Shown here: piece by piece, positions 28,009-36,820 of the stretch
Numbering within the stretch: position 1 is the stretch's first letter
Layout: each line of letters opens with the position of its first letter
Assembly: GCF_002211285.1 (NCBI RefSeq)
Contig: NZ_LOKX01000023.1
Location: forward strand, 1 to 64,000
Origin: Rhizobium sp. R635
Lineage (GTDB): Bacteria; Pseudomonadota; Alphaproteobacteria; Rhizobiales; Rhizobiaceae
DNA length: 64,000 nucleotides
Direction of reading: 5' to 3'
Program-made: the position numbers and the translations under genes
The notes under the pieces: generated by a model
The model's database searches: none
What the model saw: only the letters and a program-made list of their open reading frames with translations
Told to the model about the DNA's origin: nothing

Positions 28009-28395
28009 ACTCCCACTCGCTCAGTCAATGCATCGGTTCGGGTCGCCGGGGCATCAGGAGATCGCCATGATCGATCGAGGAGCAAGGATGAAGTTCAAAG
28101 CCAGCACACCCTACGCTGCCTCGATATAACGAGTGCCCAGGCGGTCACCGATTTGCTGAAGTATACCTACGCTGCCGCGCTTCTGCATTTGAAGTGCCTT
28201 CCGCGCAAAACGGTCGGCGCATCACATCAAAACACTTTAGACGTGATTCAAGCATTATTGAAAAACAATTTGAACGTGCTATAGTATTTCAATGACGGCG
28301 TAAAGGTAACGGCCCTTTCAAAGGAAAGTGTCTCCGTCTACGAGTATGAAATTTCAAGCTTAGGCGATCCATCAAATATCGGGGAGGGCTCCATC
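28009..28395. other. Intergenic region with a likely promoter for the next gene
   Basis: 387 bases. No gene supported. The last 140 bases are AT-richer and contain a sigma70-like pair: TTGAAA at 28258-28263 and TATAGT at 28280-28285 with a 16-bp spacer. A GGGGAGGG ribosome-binding stretch lies before ATG 28396. Confidence 0.5.
28258..28285 (+). promoter_or_regulatory. Sigma70-like promoter upstream of the 475-aa membrane protein
   Basis: TTGAAA, 16-bp spacer, TATAGT. This is the only good hexamer pair in the 387-base gap, about 110 nt before the start codon. Confidence 0.4.
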
Positions 28396-29823
28396 ATGGA
28401 CCCGCTTAGCCTAGTTGTGGCCTTTTTACTTTCATTGGTCGTGCCTGTCATTGTCATTGCCATCCGACAAACCGTTAAATTGCACCGAGGCGAGATAATT
28501 CAGGACCTGGCTGCCGTCTTCCATTCGGCAAAAGAACCGGAATCGGAGCGGCTGATCCCGTCTTTCGAATTCGTCAAATTCAAATACTTCGTCCCGACGG
28601 GACCTGAGCGAGGGCAGAGGCAGGACTTCCAAGCCTGGGCCTGGGCGGTTGCTGTCTTTCCTTTCTTTCTGGTCGTCAGTTCGACAAGTTACGTCTGCAT
28701 CGAGTTTTTTCAGGACCCCACTTTCACTGGCACGCTCTTCGGAACACACGCTCCCGTCGTTCTTTGTATGATAGCTGTAAGTGCGGCATTCTGCGGTGGC
28801 TATCTAAATTCGATGCGGACTTTGACCCAATCCATACAGAATTTCGACCTTAGTCCCTCGTTGATCGTAGCACTGGCCACGGAGATATTTTCGGGCATCG
28901 TTCTCGCTGCAATTTTCGCGTATGCCGTGCATGCTATCTATGGAGCTTTTGAAGGCCTGCCTGACGGAGCGGGTGTGAGGGAGGGGGTGGCTGTCCTGGC
29001 ATTCGCAATCGGTTTCTTCCCGGACGCCGCGCAACGCGCGCTCGTCGGACGGTCGAAGCTAAAGAACTTTAAGCGCGAGAACCTCTCGGTCTACAAATAC
29101 ACGCTTGCGACGCCTGTAGAGCTTATCGACGGTATCGACACAGACATTCGCAATCGGCTTTCCGATTTTCATATCGCCACGACACAGAACCTGGCGACCG
29201 CCAATCCGCTCATGCTCTTCGTCGAGACGCCGTTCGGAGTGTACCAGATCATGGACTGGGTGGCGCAAGCGCAGCTCTGCGCGTCCGTCGGTGCCGAGGC
29301 TATGACGTCCATGTGGAAGCTCGGTGTGCGAACTCTTTTCGATCTGGAAAGAGCCGCGCTCGATGAACGTTGTCGCCATCCCGAGCTTCTCCAATCCATT
29401 GGCAAGCATCTACTGGGCCAGAAGGACGACAAGTCCGACTTCAGTCCCGAGGCGATTATCGCCAACATTCAGATGCGCCTTGATGACCCTCATGTGCACC
29501 GCTTGCGCCAGATTTACATGCAAGTCGGGGTGCGGATAGGTGAACGTCATTGGCGGTTCCTCACGCGCGACGACGGCATCGGCCCTCGAAGCTACGATGC
29601 TACTGGCATCGTCTTCCAGACTCCGAACCGTATAAGGCTTGCGGATAGCGGAATCGATATCCGCCCGAATGACTACCTGGCCGTGGTGGGCGGTAAGAAC
29701 AATGGCAAGTTACTCAAGGTGGGCGGCATCGATCGTACATTGGTCACGGTCGATGAGGACGTGATTGACGAAGACGTCGGGGCTGGCGCAGGCGCGGTCA
29801 AACTATTTAGGATCAACCCGTAG
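28396..29823 (+). CDS. Membrane protein with HhH-like soluble tail, function unknown
   Basis: 475 aa. Five or so membrane segments are predicted: an N-terminal one (LSLVVAFLLSLVVPVIVIAI) and more between about residues 80 and 220. The soluble part contains two stretches that look like helix-hairpin-helix units: LIDGIDTDIRNRLSDFHIAT with TQNLATANP, and MWKLGVRTLFDLERAALDE. Such motifs bind DNA or mediate protein contacts. The C-terminal 70 residues form a small beta domain (YLAVVGGKNNGKLLKVGGID). I do not recognise the family. It stands alone, with its own promoter and a strong hairpin downstream. Base composition is lower in GC than its neighbours, suggesting acquisition. Confidence 0.65.
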   Translation: MDPLSLVVAFLLSLVVPVIVIAIRQTVKLHRGEIIQDLAAVFHSAKEPESERLIPSFEFVKFKYFVPTGPERGQRQDFQAWAWAVAVFPFFLVVSSTSYVCIEFFQDPTFTGTLFGTHAPVVLCMIAVSAAFCGGYLNSMRTLTQSIQNFDLSPSLIVALATEIFSGIVLAAIFAYAVHAIYGAFEGLPDGAGVREGVAVLAFAIGFFPDAAQRALVGRSKLKNFKRENLSVYKYTLATPVELIDGIDTDIRNRLSDFHIATTQNLATANPLMLFVETPFGVYQIMDWVAQAQLCASVGAEAMTSMWKLGVRTLFDLERAALDERCRHPELLQSIGKHLLGQKDDKSDFSPEAIIANIQMRLDDPHVHRLRQIYMQVGVRIGERHWRFLTRDDGIGPRSYDATGIVFQTPNRIRLADSGIDIRPNDYLAVVGGKNNGKLLKVGGIDRTLVTVDEDVIDEDVGAGAGAVKLFRINP

Positions 29824-29835
29824 AGCCGCCGGCTA

Positions 29836-29870
29836 GAACAGGATTAGGCCAACCCGGCTTAATCCTGTTC
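29836..29870 (+). terminator. Hairpin terminator after the 475-aa membrane protein
   Basis: A 15-bp stem (29836-29850 with 29856-29870, one G-U pair) is followed by TTAATT. It starts 13 nt after the stop codon. Confidence 0.6.
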
Positions 29871-29885
29871 TTAATTAAAGAGCTT

Positions 29886-29933
29886 GAGCATGATGTCCTC
29901 CGAAAACCGCTGACACCTTTCGGCATCATGCTT
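29886..29933. repeat. Rhizobial palindromic repeat (AGCATGATG ... CATCATGCT type)
   Basis: A 9-bp outer stem (AGCATGATG at 29887-29895 with 29924-29932) and a 6-bp inner stem (CCGAAA at 29900-29905 with 29918-29923). This AGCATGATGxC...CCGAAAA pattern is a familiar intergenic palindrome in rhizobial and Brucella genomes. It lies next to the terminator hairpin, outside any gene. Confidence 0.65.
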
Positions 29934-29994
29934 TAGCTAGAACCGATGTAGGCTGATTTCACTCCAGATTGTCTTGCCCACGAGCCAAGTGCCT

Positions 29995-31056
29995 TCAGGC
30001 CCTAACCTCGAACACCATGTTGAACGGCGTTTCCGTCGCGCGGCGGAAATGCGTGAAGCCGGCGTCGAGCGCCACCTTGCGCAGTTTCATTTCTCCCGCC
30101 TGGGCGCCGAGCCCGAGTCCCACCTCCTGGGAGAGTGACGCCGGCGTGCAGATCATCGTCGATGCGCCGTAGTAGACGCGGCCGACCGGGTTGAGATTGT
30201 CCTTGAGGTGATCATGGGCAAAGGGTTCGACGATGAGCCACGTGCCGTCCGGCGCAAGCGTTTCCTTGACATGCCGGCCGGCGCCGACCGGATCGCCCAT
30301 GTCGTGGAGGCAGTCGAACATGGCGACCATATCGTAGCCACGCCCCGGAAATTCAGCCGCCTTGCCCTGCTCGAAGGTCACCCGGTCCGCGACACCAGCC
30401 TCTTTCGCCGCCGCCCTTGCCGTTTCGATCGACGGGCCGTGATAGTCGAAGCCGGTAAAACGGGAGGCGGGATAGGCCTGCGCCATCAGGATGGTCGAGG
30501 CGCCGTGACCGCAGCCGACATCGGCGACACTGGCGCCGGCCTTGAGCTTTTCATCCACTCCGGCAAGAGCCGGAATCCATTCATTGACGAGATGGCTGTT
30601 GTAACCCGGGCGAAAGAACCGCTCGGTTCCCCGGAAGAGGCAGGTGCTGTGCTCATGCCAGCCGAGCCCCTTGCCGGTGCGGAAGGCGTCGGCGATTTTA
30701 GGCTCGTCCATCCACATCGACTGCACGACCTCGAAGGCGCCGACGAAGAAGGCAGGGCTGTTTTCCTCGGCAAAGACCATCGCCTGTTCGGCCGTCAGGC
30801 TGAAGCGATCGGTCTTTTCGTCATAGGCTATATAGTCGGCAGCCGCCTGGGCGCTCAGCCATTCCCTGAGATAACGCTCCTTCACTCCCGTTTTCGCGGC
30901 AAGCTGTTCGACGCTCAAAGGCGTCCCGTCGGCCATCGCCTTGAAGATTCCCACCTTGTCGCCCAGCACGACCAAAGCACCCGACATGGCGGCGCCGACG
31001 TCCCCTACAAGACGACCAACAAGCGCATCGAGTTTCTGCATATCCGGCTCACGCAT
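29995..31056 (-). CDS. Class I SAM-dependent methyltransferase with N-terminal winged helix
   Basis: 353 aa. Residues 1-100 form a winged-helix-like dimerisation domain (LSVEQLAAKTGVKERYLREW). The methyltransferase core follows, with motif I VADVGCGHGASTILMAQAYP at about 177, then TGFDYHGPSIE and MVAMFDCLHDMGDP. The layout matches Rv2258c-like small-molecule methyltransferases. The substrate cannot be predicted. It stands alone on the minus strand between the 475-aa membrane protein and the XRE mini-operon. Length and motifs are complete. Confidence 0.8.
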   Translation of the reverse strand: MREPDMQKLDALVGRLVGDVGAAMSGALVVLGDKVGIFKAMADGTPLSVEQLAAKTGVKERYLREWLSAQAAADYIAYDEKTDRFSLTAEQAMVFAEENSPAFFVGAFEVVQSMWMDEPKIADAFRTGKGLGWHEHSTCLFRGTERFFRPGYNSHLVNEWIPALAGVDEKLKAGASVADVGCGHGASTILMAQAYPASRFTGFDYHGPSIETARAAAKEAGVADRVTFEQGKAAEFPGRGYDMVAMFDCLHDMGDPVGAGRHVKETLAPDGTWLIVEPFAHDHLKDNLNPVGRVYYGASTMICTPASLSQEVGLGLGAQAGEMKLRKVALDAGFTHFRRATETPFNMVFEVRA

Positions 31057-31279
31057 TGTTTCCTCCCCGGCGCGTGATAAAGGGATTTAAATTAGGCTTT
31101 AATGATATTCAGTCAATCAACCTCCCTATCGCCCAATGAGGGTAGCTTGACAGGATGCGCGCGACTGCAACCGTCACAAGCGAACTACCCTGTTCCACGT
31201 CAGCACCACATTCGCTTGCTTTCTTCTCTGGCGGTTACATCTCTCATGGTGCTGACCCCGAGCAACAATCCGTGTTTCA

Positions 31280-31615
31280 ATGCCAGGTAATGATTTTTAT
31301 CTATCCCCAGCGCAGTGCCGCGCGGCACGTGCTCTCATCGCGTGGTCGAAGGGCGATCTGTCATCAGCCTCGAAGATCGCCAAGGCGACGATTGCCGGTT
31401 TCGAGGCCGGGAGACTTTCCCCCGATGAGCACACCCTGCAGGGTATGAAGCGGAGCCTGGAGGATGCGGGCGTGCTTTTCATTCCGGAGAATGGCGGCGG
31501 CGCCGGTGTTCGCTTGGCAAGACCGGCATCGGCTTCTATAGACACTGACGAAACCGAGACGGTTCAATACGAAGAATATCTCAAAAACGACGCCCCTCCC
31601 GGCGCTGGCGGTTGA
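31280..31615 (+). CDS. XRE-family helix-turn-helix regulator
   Basis: 111 aa. The N-terminal HTH (LSPAQCRAARALIAWSKGDL, then ASKIAKATIAGFEAGRLSPD) is of the XRE type that rhizobia carry in many copies. A helix and a disordered acidic tail follow. Its stop codon abuts the ATG of the next small gene (TGA directly followed by ATG), so they form one transcription unit. It may autoregulate this unit. Confidence 0.75.
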   Translation: MPGNDFYLSPAQCRAARALIAWSKGDLSSASKIAKATIAGFEAGRLSPDEHTLQGMKRSLEDAGVLFIPENGGGAGVRLARPASASIDTDETETVQYEEYLKNDAPPGAGG

Positions 31616-31876
31616 ATGGCAACGAAGCAGAAGTTTGAACACTCCGAATTGGCGGGGGAATTTACCGATGACGGGATTACCGTGCTCGTCGATATCTTTC
31701 GAACCTCCGGCAGCAATGAAGACTGGACGATGGAAGTCGTTACCCAGTCGGAGGACCTGATCCAGTGGGACGAGCCTTTCGCCACCGACCGGGATGCTTT
31801 CGATGAATTCCTGGCAGTGGTGGCGCGGGACGGTATTCGATCCTTTCTGGAAGACGACGAACCTTCCACGCATTGA
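31616..31876 (+). CDS. Small acidic protein downstream of XRE regulator
   Basis: 86 aa, strongly acidic (DDEPSTH C-terminus), with a predicted alpha/beta fold (GITVLVDIFRTSGSNEDWTM). No family recognised. It starts immediately at the end of the XRE gene and is followed after 9 nt by another small gene. The arrangement of a HTH regulator plus two tiny proteins recalls toxin-antitoxin or phage-like cassettes, but no known toxin fold is visible. Confidence 0.6.
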   Translation: MATKQKFEHSELAGEFTDDGITVLVDIFRTSGSNEDWTMEVVTQSEDLIQWDEPFATDRDAFDEFLAVVARDGIRSFLEDDEPSTH

Positions 31877-31885
31877 GGGATATTT

Positions 31886-32125
31886 GTGAAAAGCATCAAT
31901 GATCTCGTCGCCTCGGCGAAAACAGTCTGCGACCGATACCGAGCCGGGCGGATGGAGCGCGAAACCGTGCGGGAATGGGTCTTCGGACTCGGCGCCTATC
32001 CATCGCCTCACGGAGACCGTGTGCGCGAAGCGGCCGAATGGTTCCGGCTGCATAATCGCGAACCTGTTTCCGAAGAGATCGCGCTCGGGGACATCGACCG
32101 GCTCGAGGCGATTTCGGTGCCGTGA
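31886..32125 (+). CDS. Small helical protein, 79 aa
   Basis: Starts at GTG 31886 with GAGGG 6-8 nt upstream. It is predicted to be helical and contains REWVFGLGAYPSPHGDRVRE. I do not recognise it. It is the third gene of the XRE mini-operon. Downstream, an open frame from 32126 without its own start encodes a plausible protein tail (VTVFGTGTFPENMPAYDGKY, then further residues ending GVPKP) and may be the remains of a fourth member. Confidence 0.5.
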   Translation: MKSINDLVASAKTVCDRYRAGRMERETVREWVFGLGAYPSPHGDRVREAAEWFRLHNREPVSEEIALGDIDRLEAISVP

Positions 32126-32278
32126 GCCAGGCATGCGAGCGGGGAAGATCAAGTCACGGTATTCGGAACCGGGACGTTTCCTGAGAATATGCCCGCATAC
32201 GACGGCAAATATTTCGCGTCGGTCTACATCGAAATGGATGGCATCGAATTTACAGTCGGCGTTCCGAAGCCCTGAGAA
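32126..32278 (+). pseudogene. Possible gene remnant
   Basis: The frame is open from the preceding stop to TGA near 32275, with coding-like residues (MPAYDGKYFASVYIEMDGIE, then FTVGVPKP) but no good start or ribosome-binding site. It is either a truncated gene or a 28-aa peptide starting at the internal ATG. Confidence 0.3.
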
Positions 32279-32338
32279 GCGGAATTTGCAGGAACCGACT
32301 GGAAGCATTATGTTTGTGGCCGAGATTGGAGATGGACG

Positions 32339-32512
32339 ATGCTCTTGCAGAAGTACCACGAAAACAAGGAAGCCCTGAAGCAGATCGGCCGGGAAGCACT
32401 GGCCGAAAGCCGCCGCATGGGCCTGACGATTTCCGCCAAGGATCGCCAGAACGAGGCCAACGACCAGAAGAAGCGTGAGCGCAAGGATCGCGTTCAGGCT
32501 CCGGTGAAGTAA
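32339..32512 (+). CDS. Small basic protein, 57 aa
   Basis: Not long enough for most gene finders. It begins MLLQKYHENKEALKQIGREA and ends RKDRVQAPVK. It is highly charged and helical, with KKRERKDR near the end, suggesting nucleic-acid or ribosome association. A GGAG lies about 9 nt before the ATG. An overlapping start 7 nt earlier in another frame gives a less convincing peptide. No family recognised. Confidence 0.4.
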   Translation: MLLQKYHENKEALKQIGREALAESRRMGLTISAKDRQNEANDQKKRERKDRVQAPVK

Positions 32513-32634
32513 CACCCGTTTCATGCCGGAATTGTCGTGCATCCTCCTTGCCGGACCAAACGGCTCCTGCAAGTCCTCATAATCGCCCAGCCAGAAAAAA
32601 TGCGGGAACTGCCAGCGGACACGGAGTCACCCGA

Positions 32635-32844
32635 TTATGGCCATCCCCACGATCCGGCTTGGCTGGCGAGCAAAATAAGCAAGACGAAAAGCGCCATAAG
32701 CGGAAGTATCAACTTGGCTTGCCTGGCATGGAATGACGGCGGCGCTCTCATGATACCGGTTTTCTTCCCGATCTCGGTCAGCATAACCCAAAATACCGCG
32801 CCAAACGTCAAAGCTGCCGCAATCACCAACGCCATTTTTATCAT
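32635..32844 (-). CDS. Small two-helix membrane protein
   Basis: 69 aa with two clear hydrophobic segments: MALVIAAALTFGAVFWVML at the N-terminus and LILPLMALFVLLILLASQAG near the C-terminus. A basic linker joins them (GKKTGIMRAPPSFHARQAK). Most likely an inner-membrane protein with both ends on the same side. The ribosome-binding site is weak. No family recognised. Confidence 0.5.
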   Translation of the reverse strand: MIKMALVIAAALTFGAVFWVMLTEIGKKTGIMRAPPSFHARQAKLILPLMALFVLLILLASQAGSWGWP

Positions 32845-33268
32845 GGCTGCAACTTAAATGATTGACTAGCTTACGCAAGAACCTCCGTTGTTTGAGAACG
32901 TTACGGTCGCCTTCGGGTCCGTCAGCGGGCATCCTGATCCCAAAGCTCGGCCTTTTCAGTCCCCCGCCGTCCGACCGGACAACCGCAAGGGGCTTGCCCA
33001 TGCCGTCGTTGCCGATCATCGCCTGGCCGTTTGATCCGGGCTGACGCAATTACGCCGTTACTCGACGGCGTAGGACCAATGACGATTGTGAGCCTTATGC
33101 ATAATGGCCTCTTCGCAGCTTCCATGCTGAGAGGTCTAGGGGTTCCGCAGCTTCGGCAAATGTGACAAACCCTTACGAGGCTGACATGGCTCTGCATCTG
33201 ACGCGCAAAGCGGAAGTCACGCGTGGCCAGGCATCTTTAATTCGTCCGATAAGTAAAAGGAACAGCAC
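32845..33268. other. Intergenic region before the FAD oxidoreductase gene
   Basis: 424 bases with no supported gene. A small hairpin (TACGCCG at 33051-33057 with CGGCGTA at 33066-33072) is the only structure seen. The promoter of the oxidoreductase should be here. No riboswitch, including a glycine-type one, was recognised. Confidence 0.35.
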
Positions 33269-35830
33269 GTGGCAGCATTTCCGGAAAAGGCAAAGGTCGT
33301 CATCATCGGCCTCGGCGGCATCGTCGGCGCCTCCATCGCTCACCATCTCGTCGAGCGGGGATGGGACGATATCGTCGGCATCGATAAGTCGGGCATACCG
33401 ACCGATATTGGCTCTACAGCCCATGCCTCGGATTTCTGTTACACCACGAGCCACGACTACCTCTCGGTCTGGACCACGCAATATTCGATCGATTTCTACG
33501 AGAAGATGGGCCATTACGCCCGCATCGGCGGCCTCGAAGTGGCGCGCACCGGCGACCACGCCTGGATGGAGGAAATCAAGCGCAAGCTTTCCTCGGCACG
33601 CGCTTTCGGCACGCGCGCCCATTATGTCAGCCCTTCCGAGATCAAGGAGAAGTTCCCGCTGATCGAGGAAGATCAGGTGATGGGCGGCCTTTACGATCCG
33701 GATGCCGGCCTCGTCATTCCGCGCTCGCAGACCGTTGCCGGCAAGCTGGTCGACGCCGCCGAAAAGGCAGGCAAGCTGCAGGTCTTCGGCAACACGCCGG
33801 CGAAGTCGCTGATCGTCGAAGGCGGCCGTATCAAGGGCGTCGTCACCCATCGCGGCACCATCATGGCCGACCACGTCATCGTCTGCGCCGGCCTCTGGGG
33901 ACGCCTGATCGCGGAGATGGTCGGTGAAGACCTGCCTGTTATGCCGGTCGATCACCCGCTCACCTTCTTCGGTCCCTATAACGAGTTTGAAGGCACCGGC
34001 AAGGAAATCGGCTTCCCGCTGCTGCGCGACCAGGGCAACTCCGCTTATATGCGCGATACCGGCGACCCGTCGACGACCGAGGGCGGCCAGATCGAGTGGG
34101 GCTATTACGAAGCCACCAATCCGCGCATGTGCCATCCGCGCGATCTTCTCGAAAAACACGAAGCGCGCCTTTCGCCCTCGCAGCGTGACCTCGAGATGGA
34201 ACAGATCATCGAGCCGCTCGAGCGCGCCATGGAACTGACGCCGATCCTCGGCGAACTCGGCTATAACGAAGGCCACTCCTTCAACGGCCTGCTGCAGGTT
34301 TCCGCCGGCGGCGGCGCATCCTGCGGCGAGAGCCAGAAGGTTAGGGGTCTCTGGTATTGCGTTGCCATCTGGGTCAAGGACGGCCCTGGCTACGGCAAGC
34401 TGATCGCCGACTGGATGACCGACGGCCGCACCGAAATCGATCACAACAGCATCGACTATGCCCGCTTCTATCCGCATCAGCTGACGGAAGAATTCATCGA
34501 AGGCCGCTGCTTCGAAGCCGCCCAGAAGATCTATTTCCCGGCTGTTCACACCCGCGAACCCTATCTATCCGGACGCAACGCAAAGCGCTCGCCTTTCTAC
34601 GAGCGCGAAAAGGAACTCGGCGGCTACTTCATGGAACTGGGCGGCTGGGAGCGTGCGCACGGCTACGCCGCCAACGAGCACCTTCTGGAAAAATACGCCG
34701 ACCGCGTGCCCGTTCGCGAGAACGAATGGGACAGCCGCCATTTCTGGCGCGTGTCGAATGCCGAGCATCTGGCGATGAGCGAGGATTGCGGCATCGTCAA
34801 TCTCAGCCACTTCCACATGGTCGATATCGAAGGGCCTGACCATGTGGAGCTGATGGAATGGCTGTGCGCCGCCAAGGTCGGCGGCGATGCCAATATCGGC
34901 AAGGGCGTTTACACCCACTTCCTCGACGACGAGGGCATGGTGCGCGCCGACTTCACCGTCTTCCGCATGGCCGACCGGTGCCGTCTGGTCAACGGCGCCG
35001 ATGCCGGCCCGCGCGACCTGCATTATATGAAGCGCGTCGCCCAGGACCGCGGCCTTGACGTGACCGTCACCGACGTCTCGGAAAAATTCGTGACGATCGG
35101 CATCTGGGGTCCGAACGCACGCGACACGCTGAAGAAGGTCGTGGCCGATCCGGCCGGGCTCGATCAGGAAAACTTCGCCTTTGCGGCGATCAAGCCGATC
35201 GAAATATCAGGTAAGCCCGTCACCGCCTTCCGTATTTCCTATGTCGGCGAGCAGGGCTGGGAACTGCACATGAAGTACGAAGACGGCCTCGCCGTCTGGG
35301 ATGCGCTGCGTTCGACCGGTGTGATGGCCTTCGGCGTCGAGACCTATGCAAACTCGCGCCGCATGGAAAAGAGCCTGCGCCTGCAGAACGCCGACCTCCT
35401 GACCCAGTACAACCTGATCGAAGCCGATCTCGCCCGTCCGAAGGTCAAGGAAGCCGATTTCCGCGGCAAGGAAAAACATCTGGAATACAAGGCGCGCGAG
35501 CACCAGCCCGCCATGCTCTGCACGCTCGTAATGACCGAAAATACCGACAAATCGGGCGTGAAGCGTTATCCCCTCGGCAACCTGCCGGTTATCGATCCCG
35601 CCACGGGAGAGGTTCTGATCGACGAACTCGGCCGTCGCTCCTACACGACCTCGATCGCCTACGGCCCGACGGTCGGAAAGAACATTGCCTTGGCTTACCT
35701 GCCATGGTCGCATTGCCAGGTCGGACGCAAGCTTAATATCGAGTACTTTGCCGAGACCTATCCGGTGGAAGTGGTCGGCGTCGGCTACAAGCCGATCTAT
35801 GACCCGGAAAATCTGAAGCCGCGCACCTAA
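33269..35830 (+). CDS. FAD-dependent oxidoreductase fused to GcvT domain (dimethylglycine/sarcosine dehydrogenase-like)
   Basis: 853 aa. Residues 1-400 form a DAO-type FAD domain: the dinucleotide-binding start VVIIGLGGIVGASIAHHLVE and the STAHASD segment that carries the usual histidine for covalent flavin. A linker and a GcvT/aminomethyltransferase domain fill about 430-850 (ISYVGEQGWELHMKY is typical). The family strips methyl groups from N-methylated amines such as dimethylglycine and passes formaldehyde to tetrahydrofolate. The natural substrate here is not certain. GTG start with AAGGA 8 nt upstream. It is monocistronic, with a hairpin after the stop. Confidence 0.85.
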   Translation: MAAFPEKAKVVIIGLGGIVGASIAHHLVERGWDDIVGIDKSGIPTDIGSTAHASDFCYTTSHDYLSVWTTQYSIDFYEKMGHYARIGGLEVARTGDHAWMEEIKRKLSSARAFGTRAHYVSPSEIKEKFPLIEEDQVMGGLYDPDAGLVIPRSQTVAGKLVDAAEKAGKLQVFGNTPAKSLIVEGGRIKGVVTHRGTIMADHVIVCAGLWGRLIAEMVGEDLPVMPVDHPLTFFGPYNEFEGTGKEIGFPLLRDQGNSAYMRDTGDPSTTEGGQIEWGYYEATNPRMCHPRDLLEKHEARLSPSQRDLEMEQIIEPLERAMELTPILGELGYNEGHSFNGLLQVSAGGGASCGESQKVRGLWYCVAIWVKDGPGYGKLIADWMTDGRTEIDHNSIDYARFYPHQLTEEFIEGRCFEAAQKIYFPAVHTREPYLSGRNAKRSPFYEREKELGGYFMELGGWERAHGYAANEHLLEKYADRVPVRENEWDSRHFWRVSNAEHLAMSEDCGIVNLSHFHMVDIEGPDHVELMEWLCAAKVGGDANIGKGVYTHFLDDEGMVRADFTVFRMADRCRLVNGADAGPRDLHYMKRVAQDRGLDVTVTDVSEKFVTIGIWGPNARDTLKKVVADPAGLDQENFAFAAIKPIEISGKPVTAFRISYVGEQGWELHMKYEDGLAVWDALRSTGVMAFGVETYANSRRMEKSLRLQNADLLTQYNLIEADLARPKVKEADFRGKEKHLEYKAREHQPAMLCTLVMTENTDKSGVKRYPLGNLPVIDPATGEVLIDELGRRSYTTSIAYGPTVGKNIALAYLPWSHCQVGRKLNIEYFAETYPVEVVGVGYKPIYDPENLKPRT

Positions 35831-35844
35831 GCGCTCAGGCACTT

Positions 35845-35870
35845 GTGGCGCCCTAAGCACGGGGCGCCAC
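35845..35870. terminator. Hairpin between convergent oxidoreductase and PAP2 genes
   Basis: A 9-bp stem GTGGCGCCC / GGGCGCCAC (35845-35853 with 35862-35870) lies 14 nt after the oxidoreductase stop. There is no T-run, so it may be a weak or bidirectional terminator. Confidence 0.45.
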
Positions 35871-35891
35871 GCTCAACTGCGTATGGAGACG

Positions 35892-36629
35892 CTATCTGCC
35901 GTCGCCGTTTTCGGCTTCGGCACCATCGTCCGCGGCGCGGCTTGGAATGAAGCGCTTCGAGATCAGCCAGCAGCCGAGCGCCCAGAGCGCGCCCGCGCAC
36001 CATCCGGCGAAAACGTCCGTGGGATAGTGGACGCCGAGAAAGACGCGGCTCAGGCCGACGATTACGGCCAGGAAGACGCCGGCCCCCATGACGAAGATCC
36101 GCGTCGAGCGGTAGCGCTGCGTGCGCGCCACGAGAGCGCCGAGCGTCAGATAAGTGACCGCCGAGACCATGGCGTGCCCTGAGGGAAAGCTGAGGTCGCT
36201 CACCTCGACGAGATGCGGCACGATATCCGGGCGCGGACGCGCGACGAGGATCTTCAGGAGCGTGCTCGCGAGCCAGCCTGTCAACACCGAGGAAAAGACG
36301 AAGATCGCGATCTGCCAGCGCCGGTCGAGCAGAAGATAGACGGTGATGAGAACCGTCATCAGCGTGAGTACAGTGACGCCGCCGAGGCTGGTGATGTCGT
36401 CCATCGCATGCGTCAGCCAGGCCGGACCGATCGGCACGGCAAGATCGCCCTGTTGTCTGAGCGCCAGCAGGATGGCCTTGTCGAAACCAAAGGTCTCGCC
36501 CTCGAGAACCTCGCTCGTCAGCCGCTGCAGCACGAACAGCCCGCCCGCGACCGATGCCAGCGTGATCAGCGTCAGCGGCTCGTATGCGGTGAGCCTCGCC
36601 AAGAATCCGCGTCGTTGAACCTCGCTCAT
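35892..36629 (-). CDS. PAP2-family membrane phosphatase
   Basis: 245 aa with about five membrane segments. The three phosphatase signatures are complete: KILVARPRP (KxxxxxxRP type), FPSGHAMVS, and SRVFLGVHYPTD (SRxxxxxHxxxD), giving the catalytic histidines on the periplasmic side. Family members dephosphorylate phosphatidic acid, undecaprenyl-PP or lipid A. The specific lipid is unknown. The start MSEVQRRG is preceded by a moderate GGGAG. Confidence 0.85.
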   Translation of the reverse strand: MSEVQRRGFLARLTAYEPLTLITLASVAGGLFVLQRLTSEVLEGETFGFDKAILLALRQQGDLAVPIGPAWLTHAMDDITSLGGVTVLTLMTVLITVYLLLDRRWQIAIFVFSSVLTGWLASTLLKILVARPRPDIVPHLVEVSDLSFPSGHAMVSAVTYLTLGALVARTQRYRSTRIFVMGAGVFLAVIVGLSRVFLGVHYPTDVFAGWCAGALWALGCWLISKRFIPSRAADDGAEAENGDGR

Positions 36630-36820
36630 GCCTACTGTCGAACTCCCTTCGCACCATGTCCTTCATCGCCAGATCGGCAAGGTGAGCCGCAAATTCAAGA
36701 CCTTGCGACATTCAAGAACAACCCCGGGGGCTGTCACCGGCGATATCGGAATGCCCGGTAGCAAAAGCTCAACCTTCTTTTGTTATGGCTGGAGCGATTG
36801 TCCTGGAGATGGTTTCGGCG

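Noticed and set aside
33051..33072. 7-bp hairpin before the FAD oxidoreductase gene as a riboswitch or terminator
   Set aside because: Too short, with no T-run and no conserved riboswitch core seen.
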